Source of the DNA: an uncultured bacterium
GTDB taxonomy: Bacteria > Cyanobacteriota > Vampirovibrionia > Gastranaerophilales > Gastranaerophilaceae
NCBI GenBank assembly: GCA_945833895.1
Contig: CAMAGQ010000103.1
Span: 1-5,786 of the forward strand
DNA: 5,786 nt
Direction of reading: 5' to 3'
Below are positions 1 through 5,786 of the stretch, in pieces. The position numbers and the translations under genes were made by a program. Under the pieces are notes generated by a model, which searched no databases, was not told the origin of the DNA, and worked only from the letters and a program-made list of their open reading frames with translations. The first letter of the stretch is position 1; the number at the start of each line of letters is the position of its first letter.

Positions 1-1404
1 CTCTTCGATTGTTTTGGTAAAATCAGAATTAACTTTTATTTTTTCGCCAACAGTTTCGCAAGAATATAAAATTGTAGTGTGTTTTTTCTCCAGAAATTCT
101 GCAATTGCTTCATAACTCAACTCTAACACTTCTCTTGCCAGATACGCGGTAACCTGTCTTGCGTTTGAAATCTTTTGTTGTCTTGCCGTACTTTTTAAAT
201 CCTTAATCGTTACACCAAAATAATCAGCAACGGCTTTGGCTATAATATCAACAGTCAACTCATTTTTTTTGATAGAATTTTTCAGAACTTTTTGAGCAAG
301 TTCAAGCGAAATCACGCCGATATCAGAAAAACTTGCAAACGCACTGACTTTATTGAATGCACCTTTTAACTCTCTTACGTTGTTGTCAAAATTCTCAGCA
401 ATGAACTTAAACACTTCATCCTCTGCTTCAATATCCAATTCTTTAGCGTAAGCCTTAACAATTTCATAGCGAGTTTGAAAATCAGGAGGTAAAATATCCA
501 CCACAATTCCCATTTCAAAACGGGTTCTGAGTCGTTTGTCCAGCTTTGGAATATCTTTTGGCTCTCTGTCTGATGCTATTACAATTTGTTTGTTATTTGT
601 GTACAAAGCCTCAAAAGTTGAGAAAAAATCTTCCATGGTTTTGAGTTTAGATTCAAGGAATTGAATATCGTCCATCAATAAAATATCAACATTGCTGAAT
701 TTCTGGTGGAATTTTCTCATTGCCGTATTGTCGCAATACTGCCTTTTCTTAGCCCCCGGAGATTCGTTTAACTTATAACAACGCATCATTTCATTAAAAT
801 ATTCTTCCATGCGGACGTATTTTACCGTTAATTCCGGCTTGTTAAATATAATATAATGTCCGATTGCCTGCAACAGATGAGTTTTGCCTAAGCCTGACGA
901 GCCATATATGAACAGCGGGTTAAATTGTTTTGAAGGGTTATTTGCAACAGTGTAAGCAACGTTATATGCAAATTTTGAATTATCACCCACAACAAAATTT
1001 TCAAACTTCAAATTCAAATTCAAATTAGCACTGGATTGCATTTTGGCTAATACGGTTTTTGAATCTTCCTGCTTACGTTCTTCTTCTGATTGACCGGCTT
1101 TTTGACGTTTCAATTCGTTTTTCTGAGTTTTAATATAACTTTTTGCATATTCGGTATCGTAACTCAAAGAACAGGAAGCGTTTTCGCCAAGAACTTTTTT
1201 GACGGAATTTTTAATAATATTGTACCAACTTTTTTTGAGTATATCGACAGCCATTGAGTGTGGGGAATACAAAACAAGCGTATTGTTTTCGCAATCAACG
1301 GCGGCTAAAGGATTGACCCAGTTACTGAACACGTGTTCAGGTAAATTTTCCTCTAAATCAGCCTTAACCTTATCCCAAATAGCATTAACTTCATTAATAT
1401 CCAT
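1..1404 (-). CDS. dnaA: Chromosomal replication initiator protein DnaA (3' end cut by window edge)
   Basis: This is the replication initiator, which binds DnaA boxes at oriC and, as an ATP-bound AAA+ filament, opens the origin. The visible 468 codons read without interruption to the left edge. By comparison with E. coli DnaA (467 aa) only about 5-10 residues are missing. Domain I is at about 1-85, a short charged linker at 86-130, and the AAA+ core at about 131-375. The core shows Walker A GSSGLGKT (168-175), Walker B ILLMDDIQ (241-248), sensor 1 IASDR (276-280), box VII RLRTRF (291-296) with arginine finger R295, and sensor 2 NNVREL (341-346). Domain IV follows, with R408, ARQ (415-417) and HTT (442-444). 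Two oddities are a 14-residue insertion near 211-227 and a recognition loop (LEKK before HTT) one residue shorter than usual. The ATG at 1404 fits the normal domain I start, although no good Shine-Dalgarno precedes it. It is divergent from the next gene. Confidence 0.97.
   Translation of the reverse strand, partial: MDINEVNAIWDKVKADLEENLPEHVFSNWVNPLAAVDCENNTLVLYSPHSMAVDILKKSWYNIIKNSVKKVLGENASCSLSYDTEYAKSYIKTQKNELKRQKAGQSEEERKQEDSKTVLAKMQSSANLNLNLKFENFVVGDNSKFAYNVAYTVANNPSKQFNPLFIYGSSGLGKTHLLQAIGHYIIFNKPELTVKYVRMEEYFNEMMRCYKLNESPGAKKRQYCDNTAMRKFHQKFSNVDILLMDDIQFLESKLKTMEDFFSTFEALYTNNKQIVIASDREPKDIPKLDKRLRTRFEMGIVVDILPPDFQTRYEIVKAYAKELDIEAEDEVFKFIAENFDNNVRELKGAFNKVSAFASFSDIGVISLELAQKVLKNSIKKNELTVDIIAKAVADYFGVTIKDLKSTARQQKISNARQVTAYLAREVLELSYEAIAEFLEKKHTTILYSCETVGEKIKVNSDFTKTIEE
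1007..1026. repeat. Short tandem hexamer repeat (TTCAAA x3) inside dnaA
   Basis: On the plus strand the hexamer TTCAAA occurs three times in a row, followed by TT. In the dnaA reading frame it encodes alternating Asn-Leu (about residues 127-133), exactly where the flexible linker joins the AAA+ core. The length is a multiple of three, so gain or loss of two copies or one copy would keep frame. It is probably a neutral linker microsatellite. Confidence 0.6.
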
Positions 1405-1438
1405 GTTTCTATGATATCTTAAACAAATTATTAAATAA

Positions 1439-1444
1439 ATTATA
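1439..1444 (-). promoter_or_regulatory. Possible -10 element for dnaA
   Basis: On the minus strand, positions 1444 to 1439 read TATAAT, 35 bases before the dnaA start codon and downstream of the leader terminator. The expected -35 region falls in the T-run of that terminator (TTTTTA at 1467-1462), a poor match. The surroundings are almost pure A/T, so a perfect -10 hexamer by chance is quite likely. It is offered only as the best candidate for a terminator-independent dnaA promoter. Confidence 0.3.
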
Positions 1445-1462
1445 TATAAACAAATATAAACT

Positions 1463-1488
1463 AAAAAAAAGAGTCTCAAATGAGACTC
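1463..1488 (-). terminator. Rho-independent terminator oriented towards dnaA, just upstream of it
   Basis: A perfect 7-bp stem (GAGTCTC at 1471-1477, GAGACTC at 1482-1488) encloses a 4-base loop. On the minus strand it is followed at once by eight T residues (1470-1463). The plus-strand side has no T-run, so termination is for minus-strand transcripts only, that is, RNA heading into dnaA. It sits 58 bases before the dnaA start. No minus-strand ORF with an ATG lies between it and position 1667, so it does not obviously end a protein gene. A leader attenuator, a small RNA end, or insulation of dnaA are all possible. Confidence 0.7.
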
Positions 1489-1526
1489 GTTGGAATTAAG
1501 AATAGCTGGAAGTATGAAAAAGATTA

Positions 1527-1532
1527 ATTATA
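1527..1532 (-). promoter_or_regulatory. Possible -10 element for a minus-strand leader or small RNA
   Basis: The minus strand reads TATAAT at 1532-1527. A transcript starting near 1520 would run about 58 nt to the intrinsic terminator at 1488-1463, or read through into dnaA with a leader of roughly 115 nt. There is no good -35 hexamer at 16-18 bases and the region is very AT-rich, so support comes mainly from the terminator lying downstream. Confidence 0.25.
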
Positions 1533-1586
1533 TTAAAAGAAAAATGTAAAAAAGAATAAATTAGCCAATGTGGTAATTTATTAAGA

Positions 1587-1606
1587 TGTAAAAAATAAAT
1601 TTTACA
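1587..1606. promoter_or_regulatory. Inverted repeat overlapping the -35 region (possible operator)
   Basis: TGTAAAA (1587-1593) and TTTTACA (1600-1606) are perfect inverted halves around a 6-base AT spacer, giving a 20-base site of the TGT-N14-ACA kind that suits a dimeric helix-turn-helix regulator. The right half contains the proposed -35 hexamer TTTACA (1601-1606), so a bound protein would compete with RNA polymerase. No T-run follows, so it is not a terminator. The low sequence complexity limits confidence, and no regulator gene is visible. Confidence 0.4.
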
Positions 1607-1630
1607 AACGAACTTTGATTGTGGTATTCT
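1601..1630 (+). promoter_or_regulatory. Promoter for the unknown gene-transporter unit
   Basis: A -35 hexamer TTTACA (1601-1606, 5 of 6 to TTGACA) and a -10 hexamer TATTCT (1625-1630, 4 of 6) are 18 bases apart. A TG at 1622-1623, one base before the -10, makes it an extended -10 type. Transcription would start near 1637, about 30 bases before the start codon at 1668, leaving a short leader with no room for a riboswitch or T-box. Confidence 0.5.
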
Positions 1631-1667
1631 TGTATATGAGATAGGGATACAAAGAGGATTTTTTGAT

Positions 1668-2375
1668 ATGAAAAAACGCTATATTGCAGGTATTATCGCC
1701 GTTGTTATAATTGTTATATTCTTTTTTAGTTTGATTTTCGGCAGTGATAAAGATGATATTTCAAGCAAATCAAATATGCCGAGAATCGGTCAATATTTGT
1801 GGACATACAATATGAATAAGCGTGAATGGCACGAATATGAACCGCAAAGAGATGATTTAGAGTCTGTTGAAGATATAGTTCTCCAACTCGGTTATCCTGA
1901 AGGTAACGGCGGATATACCGTTTATCATCTTACAACAGAAAATCAGCAGATTAAAAAAGATAATTTCTGGCTTGGAGAAGGCAGTCAGGAATTTTTGAGA
2001 GATAAAGAATTATACTCATATTTTCCAAAAGTTTTTGAAATGTATAAGGTTGGTTTTAACGGTATAAGTTTTATTACGGAAAAAATGAGTATAGCCTCAA
2101 TTAAGGAACTTTTTGACGACTATACAATTATAAAAGTTTCAGAACTTCAAAAAGGCGACATTACTTTGAAATATTCTAAAAACAAAAAGTATATGATAAT
2201 AAACGATAAGGGTGATATGTTTTACAAGTATTATATAATTCCAAATGACAGCAAGAAAATGCAGATTGAAGATTTTTCAAATCAATTCAAAGTTTTTGCA
2301 CCTGTCGATATTACTCTTCAGCGGATTGAAGGATGCAGCAAGATGTTCCCTTGCTATAATATTCACATCAAATAA
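1668..2375 (+). CDS. Membrane-anchored protein of unknown function
   Basis: I do not recognise this 235-residue protein. The N-terminus is a Lys/Arg start (MKKR) followed by a strongly hydrophobic stretch at about residues 6-24. This suits an uncleaved signal anchor: there is no lipobox Cys and no clear signal-peptidase site. The remaining 210 residues would be outside the membrane. They are hydrophilic, rich in Lys, Asp, Tyr and Phe, and include a Trp/Tyr-rich segment at 43-57. The only two Cys are close together near the C-terminus (C223 and C229, in GCSKMFPC) and could form a disulphide if exported. The start is set by AAGAGGA (1652-1658), 9 bases before the ATG, and by a plausible promoter. 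The transporter gene begins 20 bases after the stop, so the two are probably cotranscribed. Coding is well supported by length, ribosome site and composition; function is open. Confidence 0.85.
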   Translation: MKKRYIAGIIAVVIIVIFFFSLIFGSDKDDISSKSNMPRIGQYLWTYNMNKREWHEYEPQRDDLESVEDIVLQLGYPEGNGGYTVYHLTTENQQIKKDNFWLGEGSQEFLRDKELYSYFPKVFEMYKVGFNGISFITEKMSIASIKELFDDYTIIKVSELQKGDITLKYSKNKKYMIINDKGDMFYKYYIIPNDSKKMQIEDFSNQFKVFAPVDITLQRIEGCSKMFPCYNIHIK

Positions 2376-2395
2376 AAGCAAATTCAGGTAGAAGT

Positions 2396-3706
2396 ATGAT
2401 TTCATTTATAACAAATCCAATAATTATTTCAGTGGTATTACTTTGTATTTTATGTTTATGCAGAGTTAATGTATTGCTTGCACTTATTGTATCATCTGTA
2501 ATCGGCGGACTTGCAGGGCATTTGAATTTGAATGAAGTTATGAATGTTTTTATTGCGGGAATGGGCGGGAATTCTGAAACTGCATTGAGTTATATTTTAC
2601 TCGGAGCGTTTGCGGCTTCAATGACTCATACCGGACTGGCACAGTTACTTTCTAAAAAAATAGCGGGAAGTATTAAATCTAAAAAATACCTGTTGATTTT
2701 TATATTAACAGGTATCGCAATACTTTCACAAAATTTAATCCCGATACATATTGCGTTTATACCGATACTCATTCCGCCGCTGCTTGGTGTGATGAACAAA
2801 TTGAATATAGATAGACGTGCGGTTGCAAGTGCACTTGCTTTCGGGTTAAAGGCTCCGTATATTGCAATTCCTGCAGGGTTTGGACTTATTTTTCAAGGTT
2901 TGATTGCTGAAAATTTAACGTTGAACGGTATTCATATTTTAAAGAGTGATATCTGGAAATATACGTGGATTATCGGCTTAGGAATGTTTGTCGGATATCT
3001 TATTGCGATATTTGTTTCTTACAGAAAACCAAGGACTTATGAAAATCTTGAGGTAAAACTACCTGAGGAAAAAGAAGATTTACATTTGAATAAAAACCAT
3101 TATATAACTCTAACAGCGGCGATTTTAACTCTTGTTGTTCAATTGTGGACAAATTCTCTTCCGCTTGGTGCGTTAGTCGGTTTGACCGTAATTTTTGGTT
3201 TTAGAGCAATCGACCACGATAAAATGGATAAATTAATCAATGAAGGTGTCGGATTAATGGGATATGTTGCGTTTGTAATGCTTGTAGCAGCAGGCTTTGC
3301 TAATGTGATGAAAACAACAGGCGGTGTGGACAGCCTTATTTCTACTGTAACTCCGTTTATGATGTCGAGTAAAATAATCGCGGCATGTCTGATGCTTTTT
3401 GTCGGTTTGTTTATTACTATGGGTATTGGAACGTCGTTTGGTACAATTCCAATTCTTGCGGTTTTGTATATTCCGATATGCGTCAAATTAGGGTTCAGCG
3501 TTCCGTCTATGGTAATATTGCTTGCCGCCGCTGCTGCCCTTGGGGATGCGGGTTCTCCTGCATCTGATACAACACTTGGCCCTACATCAGGACTAAACGC
3601 GGATAATCAGCACAATCATGTTTGGGATACCTGCGTTCCGACATTTCTTCATTACAATATCCCAATTGTTCTTTCGGCAATTATTTCCGTAATTATTTTT
3701 AAATAA
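2396..3706 (+). CDS. Na+/H+ antiporter-like permease, YuiF/NhaC family (predicted amino acid, possibly histidine, transporter)
   Basis: This is a 436-residue polytopic inner-membrane permease with roughly ten or more hydrophobic segments, for example at 8-40, 62-80, 99-131, 145-170, 188-208, 236-270, 286-303, 324-362, 368-382 and 421-435. The C-terminal signature GDAGSPASDTTLGPTSGLNA (383-402), followed by WDTCVPTFLHYNIP (410-423), is what I know from YuiF-type members of the NhaC/ion transporter superfamily. Family knowledge: this group was first labelled Na+/H+ antiporter and has been predicted to carry histidine or other amino acids, with H+ or Na+ coupling. The exact substrate cannot be read from sequence. 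A cytoplasmic-looking charged loop lies at about 209-234. The length is normal for the family. An AGGTAG-like ribosome site (2386-2391) precedes the ATG, and it follows the unknown gene by 20 bases. No terminator is visible after the stop, so read-through into ftsH is possible. Confidence 0.88.
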   Translation: MISFITNPIIISVVLLCILCLCRVNVLLALIVSSVIGGLAGHLNLNEVMNVFIAGMGGNSETALSYILLGAFAASMTHTGLAQLLSKKIAGSIKSKKYLLIFILTGIAILSQNLIPIHIAFIPILIPPLLGVMNKLNIDRRAVASALAFGLKAPYIAIPAGFGLIFQGLIAENLTLNGIHILKSDIWKYTWIIGLGMFVGYLIAIFVSYRKPRTYENLEVKLPEEKEDLHLNKNHYITLTAAILTLVVQLWTNSLPLGALVGLTVIFGFRAIDHDKMDKLINEGVGLMGYVAFVMLVAAGFANVMKTTGGVDSLISTVTPFMMSSKIIAACLMLFVGLFITMGIGTSFGTIPILAVLYIPICVKLGFSVPSMVILLAAAAALGDAGSPASDTTLGPTSGLNADNQHNHVWDTCVPTFLHYNIPIVLSAIISVIIFK

Positions 3707-3714
3707 AATAACAG

Positions 3715-3743
3715 TTCACATTTTCATCTTTTTAAGTTATAAT
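3715..3743 (+). promoter_or_regulatory. Promoter for ftsH
   Basis: TTCACA (3715-3720, 5 of 6 to the -35 consensus) and a perfect TATAAT (3738-3743) are 17 bases apart, the ideal vegetative sigma-factor spacing. Transcription would start near 3750, giving a leader of about 39 bases that contains the ribosome site GAAAGG (3774-3779). It begins right after the transporter stop codon, so ftsH probably has its own promoter as well as any read-through. No heat-shock operator such as a CIRCE repeat is present. Confidence 0.75.
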
Positions 3744-3788
3744 TATCATACAAACTAGAGAGATATATTTTTTGAAAGGTTATTTTAA

Positions 3789-5696
3789 ATGAACAAAAGT
3801 CAATCCATGGGCATGTACGTAATATTAGCAATAGTTGTGCTGGTATTTCTTTCAACAATATTTATGAGCGGTCCGACGACAGACACTTCTGAAATTTCTT
3901 ATACCCATTTTCTTCAAAAGTTAGAAAACAAAGAATTTTCTAAAATAGAAAAATTTGAAGACAAAATTATCGCAGTTCCAAAAGAACAACCGGGGGCAAA
4001 TCAGGTTTCTGACAAAAAAACTCAGAAAAACACTGTTTCGCCGTTTTTGACACCTGAAAACAATTCACAGATGCCGATTAAACAGTATAAAGTTCAAATT
4101 CCGGCAAATGACAATGAGTTAATGACTAAATTAAACGAGTCTGATGCTGATATAACGGTGAAGAAAACCACAGAATCAAACCAAATGGCAGGAAATATCG
4201 GAACATTTTTAATAATTATCTTCGGTATAATAACCCTCGGAATGATGATAAAAGCAATTCAAGCGGGTGGTTCACAGGCAATGTCCTTTGGTAAAAGCAA
4301 GGCTAAAATGCTTTTAGACAGCAAAGTTAAGACGACATTTAATGATGTTGCGGGTATTGACGAAGAGAAAAAAGAACTAGAAGAAATTGTTGATTTTCTG
4401 AAAAACGGCGAAAAATATATGAAACTGGGAGCAAAAATTCCGAAAGGCGTTTTGCTTGTAGGACCTCCTGGGACAGGTAAAACACTTATGGCAAAAGCAG
4501 TTGCAGGTGAAGCGAATGTTCCGTTTTTCTCAATTTCAGGTTCTGACTTTGTTGAAATGTTTGTCGGTGTCGGTGCAAGCCGTGTGAGAGATTTGTTTGA
4601 ACAGGCAAAAAAACACCAACCTTGTATAATTTTTATTGATGAAATTGATGCTGTGGGACGTCAAAGAGGTGCAGGTTTAGGCGGCGGGCATGATGAACGT
4701 GAACAAACTCTTAACCAGCTGCTTGTTGAAATGGACGGGTTTGATGTTAACACAAATATTATCGTAATCGCTGCAACAAATAGACCTGACATTCTTGATA
4801 ACGCACTTTTAAGACCTGGAAGATTTGACAGGCAAATTTATATTAACGCACCTGATGTCAAGGGCAGAGAACAAATTCTTGAAGTTCACGCTAAAAATAA
4901 AAAACTTGATAAAGATGTAGATTTGAAAGTTCTTGCAAAAAGAACTCCGGGATTTACGGGTGCAGATTTGCAAAATTTACTCAATGAATCTGCTTTACTT
5001 GCTGCAAGAAATGGTGAATCCTTGATTACTATGGACGATATTGATAAATCAATCGACAGAGTAATTGCGGGTATTGAAAAACGCAGCAAAGTTTTAACTG
5101 ATGCGGATAAAGAGTTAACATCATACCACGAAGTAGGTCATGCGTTAATTGATAAATTGTTACCAGAAGCAAATGAATTACACAAGGTTTCAATTATTCC
5201 TCGCGGAATGGCTTTGGGTGTAACTTGGACAAGACCTAAAGATGAAAAAGTTCATGTAAGTAAAGCAAAATTACTTGCAAAAATCACAGTTTCTCTCGGC
5301 GGTCGTGCTGCTGAAGAAATCGTTTACGGCAAAGATAACGTAAGTACGGGTGCTTCTCAGGATTTGATTAACGTTACCGATATTGCAAGAAAAATGGTTA
5401 CTGCGTGGGGTATGTCCGACAAACTCGGAACTATGGCTTACGGTAAAAATCAAGAAAACGTATTTATGGGCAGAGATTTCGGACACCAGAGAGATTACTC
5501 GGAGCAAGTTGCCTATGAAATCGATCAGGAAATAAAAGCCATCGTTGATGAAAGATACGAACTTGCAAAACGCTTGCTGACTGAAAATCGTGATATGCTT
5601 GAAAAAATTTCAAAAGAACTTCTTGAAAAAGAAACCATTGATGATAAAGAATTTGAAAATATTATGAATAACGTAAGACAAGAAAGACAAGCGTAA
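3789..5696 (+). CDS. ftsH: ATP-dependent zinc metalloprotease FtsH
   Basis: FtsH is a membrane-anchored hexameric AAA+ protease that unfolds and degrades damaged membrane proteins and short-lived regulators. All parts are present in 635 residues. TM1 is at about 9-27, an extracytoplasmic domain at 28-132, and TM2 at about 135-156. The AAA+ module (about 180-430) has Walker A GPPGTGKT (225-232), pore loop FVG (258-260), Walker B IIFIDEID (280-287) and the second region of homology ending in RPGRFDR with R342 and R345. The M41 protease domain has the zinc site HEVGH (447-451) and the third ligand D525 in STGASQD. Oddities are Val in place of the usual Ala in HEAGH, an unusual segment TWTRPKDEKVHV (479-490) where most members have an LPEEDRY-like sequence, and a Gln/Asn/Pro-rich stretch (66-98) in the outer domain. 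GAAAGG lies 9 bases before the ATG. The gene is followed by a strong terminator. Confidence 0.98.
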   Translation: MNKSQSMGMYVILAIVVLVFLSTIFMSGPTTDTSEISYTHFLQKLENKEFSKIEKFEDKIIAVPKEQPGANQVSDKKTQKNTVSPFLTPENNSQMPIKQYKVQIPANDNELMTKLNESDADITVKKTTESNQMAGNIGTFLIIIFGIITLGMMIKAIQAGGSQAMSFGKSKAKMLLDSKVKTTFNDVAGIDEEKKELEEIVDFLKNGEKYMKLGAKIPKGVLLVGPPGTGKTLMAKAVAGEANVPFFSISGSDFVEMFVGVGASRVRDLFEQAKKHQPCIIFIDEIDAVGRQRGAGLGGGHDEREQTLNQLLVEMDGFDVNTNIIVIAATNRPDILDNALLRPGRFDRQIYINAPDVKGREQILEVHAKNKKLDKDVDLKVLAKRTPGFTGADLQNLLNESALLAARNGESLITMDDIDKSIDRVIAGIEKRSKVLTDADKELTSYHEVGHALIDKLLPEANELHKVSIIPRGMALGVTWTRPKDEKVHVSKAKLLAKITVSLGGRAAEEIVYGKDNVSTGASQDLINVTDIARKMVTAWGMSDKLGTMAYGKNQENVFMGRDFGHQRDYSEQVAYEIDQEIKAIVDERYELAKRLLTENRDMLEKISKELLEKETIDDKEFENIMNNVRQERQA

Positions 5697-5719
5697 ATAC
5701 TTATAAAACCAAGCAAAAG

Positions 5720-5752
5720 ACAGGTACAAAATAAAATATGTACCTGTTTTTT
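5720..5752 (+). terminator. Rho-independent terminator after ftsH
   Basis: A perfect 9-bp stem, ACAGGTACA (5720-5728) paired with TGTACCTGT (5739-5747), closes a 10-base AT loop and runs into TTTTTT (5747-5752) and a further T-rich stretch. It lies 23 bases after the ftsH stop codon. A preceding run of A residues (5715-5718) could pair with the T-run and give some activity in the reverse direction. It marks the end of the ftsH transcript. Confidence 0.92.
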
Positions 5753-5786
5753 ATTTATTTTTATACCGAAACACTTTAATATTTAT

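Noticed and set aside
1199..1414. Plus-strand ORF of 71 codons opposite the dnaA 5' end
   Set aside because: It is the antisense shadow of conserved DnaA domain I, with no ribosome site or promoter.
1514..1549. 11-codon plus-strand ORF (starts MKKINY) in the divergent gap, a possible leader peptide
   Set aside because: It lies upstream of the proposed promoter at 1601-1630, its ribosome site is weak and too close, and the Lys/Ile/Asn composition is what AT-rich DNA gives by chance.
1405..1667. The divergent AT-rich gap as the replication origin
   Set aside because: It is AT-rich and next to dnaA, but has no canonical DnaA box, no cluster of repeats and no origin-type trio elements that I can recognise. 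At most it is a candidate.
3144..3152. DnaA-box-like TGTGGACAA (8 of 9 to the classical box on the opposite strand)
   Set aside because: It lies inside the transporter gene, where it encodes a plausible Leu-Trp-Thr, it stands alone, and near matches are expected by chance.
3139..3486. Minus-strand ORF of 115 codons inside the transporter gene
   Set aside because: It is antisense to conserved membrane segments, has no ribosome site, and its composition is explained by the opposite frame.
3707..3788. Terminator or heat-shock operator between the transporter and ftsH
   Set aside because: I found no GC-rich hairpin with a T-run and no CIRCE-type inverted repeat; only the vegetative promoter is supported.

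Overview
The window is an AT-rich piece of a bacterial chromosome with four protein genes. From left to right these are: a DnaA initiator gene on the minus strand that runs off the left edge (1404 down to 1); a 263-base AT-rich divergent intergenic region; a two-gene plus-strand unit made of a membrane-anchored protein I do not recognise (1668-2375) and a YuiF/NhaC-type transporter (2396-3706); and an ftsH gene with its own promoter (3789-5696), closed by a strong intrinsic terminator at the right end. There is no sign of phage genes, transposases, CRISPR, tRNA or rRNA.

The low GC, ATG starts, TAA stops and purine-rich ribosome binding sites suggest a low-GC anaerobe or gut bacterium. Two small resemblances point weakly to the cyanobacterial side of the tree, for example the non-photosynthetic Gastranaerophilales/Melainabacteria. 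These are the DnaA C-terminal 'YSC' after the HTT motif and the 'GVTW' after the FtsH protease 'IPRG' motif. This is an inference from remembered family patterns, not a search result, and I hold it loosely.

The genes are housekeeping functions: replication initiation (DnaA), membrane transport (YuiF-like) and membrane protein quality control (FtsH). I see no dedicated multi-gene novel system. The parts most worth a second look are three. First, DnaA keeps every AAA+ motif but carries an insertion of about 14 residues in the single-strand DNA-binding region and a shortened DNA-recognition loop lacking the usual Arg-Asp before His-Thr-Thr. Second, an intrinsic terminator lies in front of dnaA and points towards it, with a possible promoter upstream, so a terminated leader or small RNA is possible. 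Third, a perfect 7+7 base inverted repeat covers the -35 element of the promoter for the unknown gene and transporter.
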